In this document: positions 1-6,026 of the stretch, one piece after another
How the letters are laid out: the number at the start of each line of letters is the position of its first letter
Numbering within the stretch: the first letter of the stretch is position 1
Assembly (NCBI GenBank): GCA_031266315.1
Contig: JAISBG010000504.1
Coordinates: 1 to 6,026, forward strand
DNA length: 6,026 nt
Direction: 5' to 3'
Origin: Planctomycetaceae bacterium
GTDB lineage: Bacteria > Planctomycetota > Planctomycetia > Pirellulales > Thermoguttaceae
Translations under genes and position numbers: made by a program
The notes under the pieces: model-generated
What the model was told of the DNA's origin: nothing
Seen by the model: only the letters and a program-made list of their open reading frames with translations
Databases searched by the model: none

Positions 1-530
1 TAACGAACTCGATTCTTGGACATAAAAAAATCCCTTCTGCATAAAATAATAACTCTTTGTCAACCTTATTCAACTGTCCAGTTTTTACAGTCCACCGCTC
101 GAGGCGGAGGTTCACGACGAACACGATATCGCGCATCAAAACAACCATAACGTTGAAGGATCAAATTGATCGCTCGGAAACCACTCGCAATGATTGACCG
201 TTACGAACCACACGAACCACGTCCTGACGCAACAACAAATCACGCCTAACTGTTTTTTAGTCGCATAATTTTTCTTAAGGTTAGAGATTAAACGTGCGTT
301 TTTGAAAAGGACATATTATAAAATATTATCTCTATTTTGTGGCAAACAACACGCCCACGTTACTTGCACACCGGCACGCTGTTTTCGCTTGCACATGACC
401 CATTTAAAAATAGGTAATATTTTAGTGGAATTTTGTTAAAAGTTTACCTACATCTGATAGCGTGATGATTGGGTACGCCACATTAGAGGTCGAATGAAAA
501 AAACGTGTTGTGGCGGGTTGGTTTGTGTAT
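1..530. other. Gene-free left flank with a GC-richer block
   Basis: I see no supportable gene here. Bases 91-250 have 81 G or C in 160 (about 51%), while 1-90 have about 32% and 251-340 about 23%. The block holds a hairpin CCACCGC-TCGAG-GCGGAGG (92-110, one A/A mismatch), a GATCAA-A-TTGATC palindrome (159-171) and two tandem copies of ACGAACCAC (203-220). A minus-strand frame stays open from an ATG at 136 to the window edge, but it has no ribosome site and no recognisable similarity. Nearer the large gene, TAGGTAA/TTACCTA (411-417, 444-450) and CGCCACA/TGTGGCG (476-482, 509-515) are short inverted repeats; neither has the form of a normal terminator. Confidence 0.5.
315..345 (-). promoter_or_regulatory. 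Weak candidate promoter facing the left flank
   Basis: On the minus strand TTGCCA (345-340) and a perfect TATAAT (320-315) are 19 bases apart, two more than ideal. It would transcribe leftwards into the GC-richer block at 91-250. The surrounding DNA is very AT-rich, so a TATAAT by chance is likely. Confidence 0.2.
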
Positions 531-3500
531 TTATTCCAGTACGAAAAAGGGTGTTACCGGAATTTTGGGAATTTCTGTTCGTATTTTATCAGTGTAAAGT
601 CCCATAGACTCAATCGGTAACGGCTTGATTCCAAGAAATTCGTACAGCGGAGAGTCTGCCGGAATTGTAAGACGGTTACGAATTTTTCGGGCATCGGCAG
701 GAACACGGTTTTGGTCCGCTTGTTGTAATCCTTTCGTTTCAACAAATAAATCCGGTAACCAAGGCAACATGATGTTTTCAAGCAACACATTACGGCGGTT
801 GTTGCGTGCGAAATTATCGCAACCAACAGCAATATTGCGTACAATAAAATTCCGGTCGGCATTTTGTTTCAATTCGGCATAGTCGGGATATTTTGAACGA
901 TAAACTTCGTTATCAGGATCGAATCCGTTTGCTTTAACGCGTGTACCGAAATTTTTGTCAAGGTTTGCGAGCCAACGTTTTTCGCCCCAAGGACTGAAAC
1001 TGACCGCGTATTTACAATCAATCATCAGATTACTGTCAACAATATTATCCTTGCCGCCGTGAATCTGAATACCGCCGAACTGACCGCCGCTTGACCGGAA
1101 AAAGACATTTCCGTACATCAATACACTGCTGATCATATCATCAAGCCGGATTCCCGATTGCCCCGCAACATCTCGACCGCTGCCGATGTGATGCCAATAA
1201 TTGTACCGAATTACTATTCCGCGCATAAACGGATTACCCCAAAGATCAATTCCCGACTGATCGTCTGATTCGTAAACCACACTGTGAATCTCATTAAACT
1301 CAATTATTTGTTCCATTCCTTCACACCGAATCGCGTGTGCAGGCGAATCACAAAATAAATTGTGCGAAATTCGATTGGCAACTCCGTCAATAAGGACAGC
1401 CGGAGCGTAAGCACGATCAATGCGGCTAAAATTATGGACAATACTGTTTTCAATAAAACAACCGCCGGGTATTAACGTTTTAATATCTCCGCCTTTCAGA
1501 TGAATACCGCCGCCGCCGAGAGTCCGGAAATCACAACTCAAAACGCCATGCCTCCGTCCTTCCATTCCGAGTCCCCAATTTCCGAAACGATAAAATCCGC
1601 AGCCGGTAAATAATACTTCTTCACCGCCGATAACTCGTCCCGCCGTTCCCGAACCTTCCTCAAACGTCAACCCATAAAATGTTGTAAAGGAAACATCTTT
1701 AATGTTCAAAAATTCTTTGGAAAACGCGGAAAGCCGGACATTGACGGTATTCGGATCAACTCCTTTCGGCGGATAAAGATAAAGTTTGGCGTTTGCCCTG
1801 TCGAGATACCATTCGCCCGGCAAGTCGATTTCCTCCAAAAGATTGAAAGCGTAATAAGGCATATTCTCACGATGTCCGTAAGGATTATTCGTTGCAAGAA
1901 CAACCTGTTTTGTTTCCGTATCAATTTTATCAATACGGCAACTTGTGATTCCCCAAAGATGCCCCCAATAACCGAACACCATAGCATCATCGGCTTCCGT
2001 CCAACGTTCATGACGAGAATCGGAATATTCGAAAATCCCCGGCGTTCCTGATTCCGGCGTATTGAAAAAACCGCGATGAATCTTGCCGGTTCGGACAAAC
2101 GCATTTTCGGACGCTTTTAACGGGTCAACCGCATCCGGTTGGGCGGCATTGGGCCACCGTGCGATTTGTTGCGGGTTGTTGTCGATATACAATTCAACAG
2201 CCGGAGCGGCGTTCAAACCATTTTTACCGTAACCGCGCGGAGCAACCGGCGGAAATTTCTGAATTTCAGTAACATCAGCAGTCAAAACGAATCCCCGCGA
2301 TTCTTCCGGTAATCGTTTCAAAATTGACGGATCATCGGCTTTCCTGAATCCTTTAACTGTAACACCGCCGGAAAAAACCGGTTTTTCATTAGGAAAAGCA
2401 CGGTAAACAATCGGAGCGTCCGCCGTACCGGAATCCTGTGCTTCCAGAACGAATGTTTCCGTAACAGGATAAACGCCGCCGCGAATAATGATTTCAACAC
2501 CGCCTTTGGGCAACCCGATTTCGGTTTTCAATTTCCGTACAGCGTTGCGAGCTTGAACGAGTGTTGAAAACGGTTCAGATTCTGTACCGGAATACTCCTG
2601 CTCATCATCAGGTTTATCGTCCGGCGCAACGAAAAATTTCTTCGCCGGTGAAAACGCGGCAGGAAACGGTGATAACGGTTGCGGAACAAACCGGTTTTTT
2701 GAAACTTCTGCGTCCTGCTCTTTGCGGTAATTTCGATACAATAGACTCAATTCGCTTGAAACATTGAATTCATTTAACGTTTCACGAACAATTTCCGTTT
2801 CACGAAACCGTAAAATATCCCAAAGGTGTTTGGTTTCAGCGGTTCTCTCTCCGGTAAATAATGTTTCAGCAAACAAGGCTTCGGCAAAACATTTTTCAAC
2901 TGTAAAACGTTGCTTTGCGTCTAGTGTAATTGTTTTGTCGTCAAGAATCCGCCGATAAACGTTACTGGAAGCAACAGCCAACGGCGCATTCCATTCCGTC
3001 GGAATGAATTGACGTAACAACGAATCCGTCCATTCTTTTGGAAATTCGGGATCGTTAAGTAATGTATTAGCAAGACGTTGTGCAAGCGGAAGATTTCCGG
3101 CGAGTGCGGCAAGTTTTGTCTGAAAATTTCGGAACGAAAACCGATAAGCCGGTAACATTTCGGATTGGAGCAATTCCTCGATTTTTTGTGACGCAACAAT
3201 AAATTCTTTTTGCAACACGGAATCAATTGTGTTGCGATAAAAGGCGGAAAGATTTTCCGGTAATTTCGGCTGAAGCAATGCGTGTTGCAATATTTCTTCC
3301 GGCGTGAGAGCCGATTTGTAAACGGCGGTTTCGGCAATATCCATTTTAACCGAACCGACTCCGGCGTTATTGAATCCGATACGGAATCCCCAACTCGGTT
3401 CGGTCAAACCGCCAGTGTAATCAGTAATTGCGTACAATAAACCGTCAAGATAAATCCGCATGGTTTTTCCGTCCCAAGTTGCGGTGATATGTTGCCAAAC

Positions 3501-4043
3501 ACCGTCTGAAACCGGTTGATTTCCGACCAGATTATGTGATTTGGATTGATCCGGTCTGCCAATACTGAAAACTAATTTTTGAGACGGATAATCGGTTGTC
3601 AGCCGAAAACCGGAATCCCAACCGTTTCCGTAACCGAACAATGTTCCGTTCGCGGAATTATTGTTATCGCGTTCCGTCCCTTGACCAAGTTTCCGAACCC
3701 GCATTTCAACACTGAACGCGTTGTCAATATTAAGTTTCGCCGATTCAAAATATCCGGCGTCGATTTGAACCGCCGGAGAACCGGCAAACTGTCCTTCTGT
3801 AATTTCGAATGGTTTATTTGTTTTGTACGAAAAATCAGATGTTTTGGAATCTTGATTCGGCGCAAGATTTCGAACGATTTTCGTTTCCGCAACGGAATTA
3901 TCGATGACGTAATATCGAATCAGATCAGGATGTCCGATCACCGTTTGCCGATGCTTTTCCCAATCCTGACTCTGCGCCAACGTAAAAACACCAAGAAAAA
4001 ATGTACTTAAAAAAATCACGACAAAAGAAAATGTTTTCATCAT
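531..4043 (-). CDS. Secreted LamG plus right-handed beta-helix protein, GH141-like
   Basis: This 1170-residue protein is probably an exported enzyme that binds and cleaves a complex polysaccharide. Residues 1-23 look like a Sec signal peptide: MMK, a long hydrophobic run, then TLA before QSQ. Residues about 95-255 read as a LamG/concanavalin A-like lectin fold, with the typical W-x-H-I-T-A-T-W-D-G-K and I-Y-L-D-G strings near 183-201. Residues 256-460 are mostly helical and match no domain I know. From about 468, FFVAPDD and then GTESEPFSTLVQARNAVRKL mark the entry of a parallel beta-helix of the GH141 type. Asp927-Asp928 (ESDDQSGID) and Asp968-Asp969 (IRLDDM) fit the conserved acidic pair of that family. 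The tail, with DSPLYEFLGIKPLPIESMGLY, is also typical. Known GH141 members act as alpha-L-fucosidase or xylanase, so the substrate here is open. AAGGA (4049-4053) lies 5 bases before the first ATG and 8 before the second (4040), so the start could be either. A pectate-lyase-like or non-catalytic beta-helix protein remains possible. The fold is secure, the family assignment moderate. Confidence 0.93.
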   Translation of the reverse strand: MMKTFSFVVIFLSTFFLGVFTLAQSQDWEKHRQTVIGHPDLIRYYVIDNSVAETKIVRNLAPNQDSKTSDFSYKTNKPFEITEGQFAGSPAVQIDAGYFESAKLNIDNAFSVEMRVRKLGQGTERDNNNSANGTLFGYGNGWDSGFRLTTDYPSQKLVFSIGRPDQSKSHNLVGNQPVSDGVWQHITATWDGKTMRIYLDGLLYAITDYTGGLTEPSWGFRIGFNNAGVGSVKMDIAETAVYKSALTPEEILQHALLQPKLPENLSAFYRNTIDSVLQKEFIVASQKIEELLQSEMLPAYRFSFRNFQTKLAALAGNLPLAQRLANTLLNDPEFPKEWTDSLLRQFIPTEWNAPLAVASSNVYRRILDDKTITLDAKQRFTVEKCFAEALFAETLFTGERTAETKHLWDILRFRETEIVRETLNEFNVSSELSLLYRNYRKEQDAEVSKNRFVPQPLSPFPAAFSPAKKFFVAPDDKPDDEQEYSGTESEPFSTLVQARNAVRKLKTEIGLPKGGVEIIIRGGVYPVTETFVLEAQDSGTADAPIVYRAFPNEKPVFSGGVTVKGFRKADDPSILKRLPEESRGFVLTADVTEIQKFPPVAPRGYGKNGLNAAPAVELYIDNNPQQIARWPNAAQPDAVDPLKASENAFVRTGKIHRGFFNTPESGTPGIFEYSDSRHERWTEADDAMVFGYWGHLWGITSCRIDKIDTETKQVVLATNNPYGHRENMPYYAFNLLEEIDLPGEWYLDRANAKLYLYPPKGVDPNTVNVRLSAFSKEFLNIKDVSFTTFYGLTFEEGSGTAGRVIGGEEVLFTGCGFYRFGNWGLGMEGRRHGVLSCDFRTLGGGGIHLKGGDIKTLIPGGCFIENSIVHNFSRIDRAYAPAVLIDGVANRISHNLFCDSPAHAIRCEGMEQIIEFNEIHSVVYESDDQSGIDLWGNPFMRGIVIRYNYWHHIGSGRDVAGQSGIRLDDMISSVLMYGNVFFRSSGGQFGGIQIHGGKDNIVDSNLMIDCKYAVSFSPWGEKRWLANLDKNFGTRVKANGFDPDNEVYRSKYPDYAELKQNADRNFIVRNIAVGCDNFARNNRRNVLLENIMLPWLPDLFVETKGLQQADQNRVPADARKIRNRLTIPADSPLYEFLGIKPLPIESMGLYTDKIRTEIPKIPVTPFFVLE

Positions 4044-4048
4044 TGTAA

Positions 4049-4053
4049 TCCTT
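4049..4053 (-). promoter_or_regulatory. Ribosome binding site of the beta-helix gene
   Basis: AAGGA on the minus strand lies 5 bases before the ATG at 4043 and 8 bases before the adjacent ATG at 4040. The spacing slightly favours the second ATG, which would drop one methionine and leave the signal peptide unchanged. Confidence 0.6.
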
Positions 4054-4067
4054 GTAAAATAAAATGA

Positions 4068-4095
4068 ATTGTAACGGTCTATTTATTTGTATCAA
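4068..4095 (-). promoter_or_regulatory. Sigma70-like promoter of the beta-helix gene
   Basis: On the minus strand TTGATA (4095-4090) is followed after 16 bases by TACAAT (4073-4068). Each box matches the sigma70 consensus at five of six positions. Transcription would start near 4061, giving a leader of about 18 bases that contains the AAGGA ribosome site. The 16-base spacer is almost exactly the left arm of an inverted repeat (4073-4090). This promoter would let the large gene be expressed apart from the lipoprotein gene upstream. It is read from consensus only. Confidence 0.45.
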
Positions 4096-4157
4096 TCACA
4101 GAACTATTAACTATACAAAATATTCTTTCGCCCCGCAAGTGGTAAGGCATAACAATT

Positions 4158-4191
4158 CGTCGTAACACCTCAGATTATTACGCCGTTTTTT
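4158..4191 (+). terminator. Possible plus-strand hairpin plus T-run
   Basis: CGTCGTAA (4158-4165) can pair with TTACGCCG (4178-4185) with one mismatch and a 12-base loop, and six T follow (4186-4191). It has the form of a plus-strand intrinsic terminator, yet no plus-strand gene precedes it. It might end a small RNA or antisense transcript, or be chance in AT-rich DNA. Confidence 0.22.
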
Positions 4192-4205
4192 CAGGACAAA
4201 TATTT

Positions 4206-4233
4206 TACGTAATACGTAGTACATCGTACATCG
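4206..4233. repeat. TACGTA palindrome and tandem TACATCG repeat
   Basis: TACGTA-A-TACGTA (4206-4218) is a near-perfect 13-base palindrome, followed at once by two tandem copies of TACATCG (4220-4233) and then TCGTCGAT. The cluster lies inside the larger inverted repeat. It could be a protein binding site or a piece of a dispersed repeat; the sequence alone does not say which. Confidence 0.4.
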
Positions 4234-4352
4234 TCGATAGGGACATGAATAGGAACAAATAAAATTAGACCGTTGCCTTTTGAGTTTTAACCATAAATAT
4301 AAGGATAAATCGGTTATCTATGAAGATTCCACTGAATAATTACAACAATTTT

Positions 4353-4838
4353 TTATGGTGATTCGACTTGGAGTGTAACATTCAAAGGAACATTCGGAAG
4401 AACTTCAATTTCCAACGGAGTTGTTTCCGCAAGATGATACTTTTTATGAACAACAATAGTAGGAGGTTGTCGGTATTTCGCCGATTTAACGGGATCCATT
4501 AGCTCCTCTTGTGAAATTCCTTCCGGTGTAGGAGTTGGAATTTCTTTTTCGACGGTAACATTATATTTTCCTGCCGGAACTCCCTTGTAAAGACCGTTAG
4601 TGAATACATCGAAAGAACCGTTTACATCGGTAGAACCGCCGGAATGATATTGAGTCGGTTCAATTGGTTTCAAAGCCACAATCGCTTCCGGCAAAGGTTG
4701 ACCCGCCAACGTGATTGTGATACGACACGGCTCCAGTTTCGGCATATCCGCAGGAGGTTGCAGTGCTTTCTTGCAACCAGTAAGAAAATTTAACGCCAAA
4801 AAAAGAACACAAAGGAAAAAATAAATTTTCGATAACAT
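4353..4838 (-). CDS. Lipoprotein with carboxypeptidase-regulatory/transthyretin-like domain
   Basis: This 161-residue protein is probably anchored in a membrane by its lipidated cysteine and exposed in the periplasm or at the cell surface. The N-terminus is a lipoprotein signal peptide: MLSK, a hydrophobic stretch, then the lipobox L-T-G-C with Cys22. Residues about 38-160 look like one beta-sandwich of the carboxypeptidase-regulatory kind common in planctomycetes. The visible marks are ITLAGQPLPEAIVALKP, GSTDVNGSFDV (68-78), GVPAGKYNVTV (86-96) and KKYHLAETTPLEIEV (132-146). In planctomycete relatives the last reads roughly as KKY-x-x-x-x-T-x-L-x-x-E-V. The start is supported by AGGAG at 4847-4851, 8 bases before the ATG. 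It begins 133 bases after the DUF1559 gene on the same strand, a neighbour often seen for this family, so a shared cassette is likely. The exact function is unknown; no catalytic residues are visible. Confidence 0.9.
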   Translation of the reverse strand: MLSKIYFFLCVLFLALNFLTGCKKALQPPADMPKLEPCRITITLAGQPLPEAIVALKPIEPTQYHSGGSTDVNGSFDVFTNGLYKGVPAGKYNVTVEKEIPTPTPEGISQEELMDPVKSAKYRQPPTIVVHKKYHLAETTPLEIEVLPNVPLNVTLQVESP

Positions 4839-4846
4839 AAATTTGA

Positions 4847-4851
4847 CTCCT
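4847..4851 (-). promoter_or_regulatory. Ribosome binding site of the lipoprotein gene
   Basis: AGGAG on the minus strand with an 8-base spacer to the ATG at 4838 is a textbook site and fixes the start. Together with the AAGGA before the large gene it shows that this genome uses Shine-Dalgarno starts, which makes the weak context before the DUF1559 ATG stand out. Confidence 0.65.
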
Positions 4852-4886
4852 ATTTATTTTGAATATGATACAATTTTACGAAAATC

Positions 4887-4911
4887 CATCGACCCAAAAT
4901 TCGAGTCGATG
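4887..4911 (-). terminator. Possible hairpin terminator after DUF1559
   Basis: CATCGAC (4887-4893) and GTCGATG (4905-4911) form a perfect 7-bp stem with an 11-base loop, about 60 bases past the DUF1559 stop. On the minus strand it is followed by GATTTTCG, a short and interrupted T-tract, so termination would be weak. Two AT-only foldbacks lie nearer the stop: GTATT/AATAC (4950-4963) and the 14-base palindrome TAAAACTAGTTTTA (4936-4949). The structure could equally be an attenuator or processing site between the two genes. Confidence 0.3.
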
Positions 4912-4971
4912 AACTTAAATTATTTTCACAGAAATTAAAACTAGTTTTAGTATTTTTTAATACCGGAAAAT

Positions 4972-5916
4972 TTACTTGACACTAACAGGAACTCCGTCAT
5001 TTCGAACACCAAGATTTCCCCAAATTCCAAAATTACTTGGTCCTTCCTTGATATTTCCAGCGTTGCTTGTCGTCGTTGCATTAATTGTTTCTGAAACAAA
5101 AACAATCGCACCATCTGCCATTCCGACATTGACACCGCCTGAATGAAAACTATTGGGTGTAAAAATCCCGCCGTCGTTATCGTTACTTGCTTCATTTCCG
5201 GTAGTGCAGGAAGGTGAATTGGGCGGAAGAACGGTTGTAAAACCAACACAAGTGATTCGTCCGTCAATAAAAGTTCTTCCACGATAAAGACCTGCAGATG
5301 TTCCTGTCATCATGCCCGAATCACTAGAATCTTTAGCATTTCGACAATTTGAAACATCTGTAACAATTGCCGTTGTCAATTCAATGACTCCTCCACGAAT
5401 TGCTTTCGAATTTGCTACAGGAGTTGTTACCATTTCAGAAATTGCAAAGGTATTACTCAAACCATCTGTAATTCCGGAAAACGGAAGATAATTTCTAACC
5501 TCACAGTAACCGAAAAGACCACGAAGTGCATTAGCCGGAGTGTATCGACTCGCATTAACAAAATCCCCGTGGTTGGTTACCATATTACATCTTGCATGGT
5601 TACCAGAAAGTCCGGGATTTTTCGAACTAGTATCTGATGGACAAAGGTACGGTGTAATTGGTCCCGCTAAAAAGGGATAAGTCGTTATTGACGAACCCGG
5701 TGCCGGACCAACACCTCCAGACCCTCCCGCATCAATCCACGCTTGACGCAGAGGAGCGTAACGATTTGATTCTTCAATGAAAGGTAACACCGCGACATGT
5801 GTTCCCCAGACTCCCCACCAACCGAAATTCATGGACCCCCCCGGAAGAGATTCATAAACATCATGGTAATTGTGTAATGCCAATACACATTGCTTCATGT
5901 GGTTGGTACACTGCAT
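4972..5916 (-). CDS. DUF1559 pilin-like protein, N-terminal helix missing
   Basis: DUF1559 proteins are planctomycete surface proteins that normally start with a type IV prepilin-like segment (about GFTLVELLVVIAIIG, then AAREAARRMQC) and continue into a large globular domain. Here the globular part is complete: MQCTNHMKQ and LALHNYHD at the front, LCPSD (91-95), DGLSNTFAISE (151-161), the H-X9-DG signature at His258 to Asp268-Gly269, and the usual end GIWGNLGVRNDG. The 314-residue reading starts at the Met of RRMQC. Upstream, the frame continues only for QIIGKREGREAARR before a TAA at 5959-5961, so no hydrophobic prepilin helix is encoded. I see no convincing ribosome site before the ATG; AGGCGG lies about 8 bases away but is out of character with the strong sites of the neighbours. 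Without its helix the product would not be exported or assembled, so this may be a recent pseudogene, with a rearranged or misassembled 5' end as the alternative. Family assignment is secure; expression is doubtful. Confidence 0.85.
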   Translation of the reverse strand: MQCTNHMKQCVLALHNYHDVYESLPGGSMNFGWWGVWGTHVAVLPFIEESNRYAPLRQAWIDAGGSGGVGPAPGSSITTYPFLAGPITPYLCPSDTSSKNPGLSGNHARCNMVTNHGDFVNASRYTPANALRGLFGYCEVRNYLPFSGITDGLSNTFAISEMVTTPVANSKAIRGGVIELTTAIVTDVSNCRNAKDSSDSGMMTGTSAGLYRGRTFIDGRITCVGFTTVLPPNSPSCTTGNEASNDNDGGIFTPNSFHSGGVNVGMADGAIVFVSETINATTTSNAGNIKEGPSNFGIWGNLGVRNDGVPVSVK

Positions 5917-5958
5917 TCGTCTTGCCGCCTCACGCCCTTCTCGCTTGCCGATAATTTG
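5917..5958 (-). other. In-frame 5' remnant of the DUF1559 gene
   Basis: These 14 codons continue the DUF1559 frame upstream of its first ATG and read QIIGKREGREAARR. The last six residues, REAARR, match the standard end of the DUF1559 N-terminal segment, so true homology extends beyond the ATG. IIG may be a relic of the prepilin helix (usual AIIG), but only four residues separate it from REAARR where about 13 are expected. A TAA at 5959-5961 closes the frame. None of ATG, GTG or TTG occurs in frame in this stretch. Confidence 0.55.
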
Positions 5959-6026
5959 TTAAGATTCGTGGTGTGAGAAAAATGCTGCTAAGTGAAAACC
6001 TTAGTAAATTTATTGAACGATAAATT

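Larger units (their letters stand above)
4073..4274. repeat. Imperfect inverted repeat in the intergenic gap
   Basis: The left arm, AACGGTCTATTTATTTGT (4073-4090), matches the reverse complement of the right arm (4255-4274), AACGGTCTAATTTTATTTGT, at all 18 bases with two single-base gaps. The arms enclose 164 bases. Flanking bases show no clear target-site duplication, and the interior holds no reading frame I can support. It could be a short non-autonomous element, a large foldback in RNA, or paired binding sites for a regulator, since the left arm fills the spacer of the proposed promoter. Confidence 0.5.
4044..4352. other. Intergenic region between lipoprotein and beta-helix genes
   Basis: This 309-base gap has no reading frame worth calling. 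It holds the promoter and ribosome site of the large gene at its left end, the long inverted repeat, the TACGTA/TACATCG cluster, and a weak TAACC/GGTTA foldback (4288-4316). No convincing terminator follows the lipoprotein stop on the minus strand, so read-through into the large gene is possible. Confidence 0.6.

Noticed and set aside
1..136. Minus-strand reading frame open from an ATG at 136 to the left window edge, about 45 codons
   Set aside because: There is no Shine-Dalgarno site, no recognisable similarity, and it crosses the sharp GC change near 90 without explanation. It is too short to call without the sequence beyond the edge.
203..220. Two tandem ACGAACCAC units considered as the start of a CRISPR or iteron array
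   Set aside because: There are only two nine-base copies with no spacers, and no replication or cas gene nearby.
319..396. Small minus-strand frame of about 26 codons starting MCKRKQRAG
   Set aside because: It has no ribosome site and no relation to any known small protein; length alone is not evidence.
476..515. CGCCACA/TGTGGCG inverted repeat considered as terminator of the large gene
   Set aside because: The loop is 26 bases and the T-run lies within the loop, not after the stem, so it does not have the form of an intrinsic terminator.
1706..2104. 132-codon minus-strand frame inside the large gene
   Set aside because: It is a shadow of the beta-helix gene in another frame, with no ribosome site and a composition rich in Arg, Ile and Phe that does not look like a real protein.
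3579..4010. 143-codon plus-strand frame opposite the large gene's 5' part
   Set aside because: It is antisense to a well-supported signal peptide and LamG domain, is rich in Arg, Ile and Phe, and shows no domain or start signal.
4947..5282. 111-codon minus-strand frame overlapping the DUF1559 gene
   Set aside because: The DUF1559 frame carries the conserved H-X9-DG and C-terminal motifs over the same bases, so this is a shadow.

Overview
The window most likely comes from a planctomycete (Planctomycetota), of a fairly AT-rich kind such as those recovered from gut or anoxic habitats. The main evidence is a DUF1559 protein with the typical H-X9-DG signature. Directly downstream of it is a small lipoprotein of the carboxypeptidase-regulatory/transthyretin-like kind, and a very large secreted LamG plus beta-helix protein follows. 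These families are heavily expanded in planctomycetes. The assignment to phylum is an inference from gene content; no rRNA or other marker gene is present.

All three genes lie on the minus strand, so the window reads from right to left. At 5916-4972 is a DUF1559 pilin-like gene whose body is intact. Its expected N-terminal prepilin helix is missing: an in-frame stop lies only 14 codons before the first ATG. At 4838-4353 is a 161-residue lipoprotein with a clear lipobox and a good Shine-Dalgarno site. A 309-base gap follows. It holds an imperfect inverted repeat of about 20 bases per arm (4073-4090 and 4255-4274), and a sigma70-like promoter overlaps the left arm. At 4043-531 is a 1170-residue secreted protein with a signal peptide, a LamG/concanavalin-like domain, a helical stretch of about 200 residues, and a right-handed parallel beta-helix that resembles glycoside hydrolase family 141 (GH141).

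Bases 1-530 carry no gene I can support. They include a block of roughly 51% GC (91-250) set in much more AT-rich DNA (23-32% GC), with several short inverted repeats.

The large enzyme-like protein is probably exported to bind and cut a plant or algal type polysaccharide. It has its own promoter and ribosome site, so it need not be co-transcribed with the DUF1559/lipoprotein pair. That pair looks like one of the many paralogous surface-protein cassettes of planctomycetes, here with a damaged first gene. I see no CRISPR array, tRNA, rRNA, transposase or clearly new multi-gene system. The points most worth a second look are the decapitated DUF1559 gene, the inverted repeat across the promoter, and the three-part architecture of the large protein.
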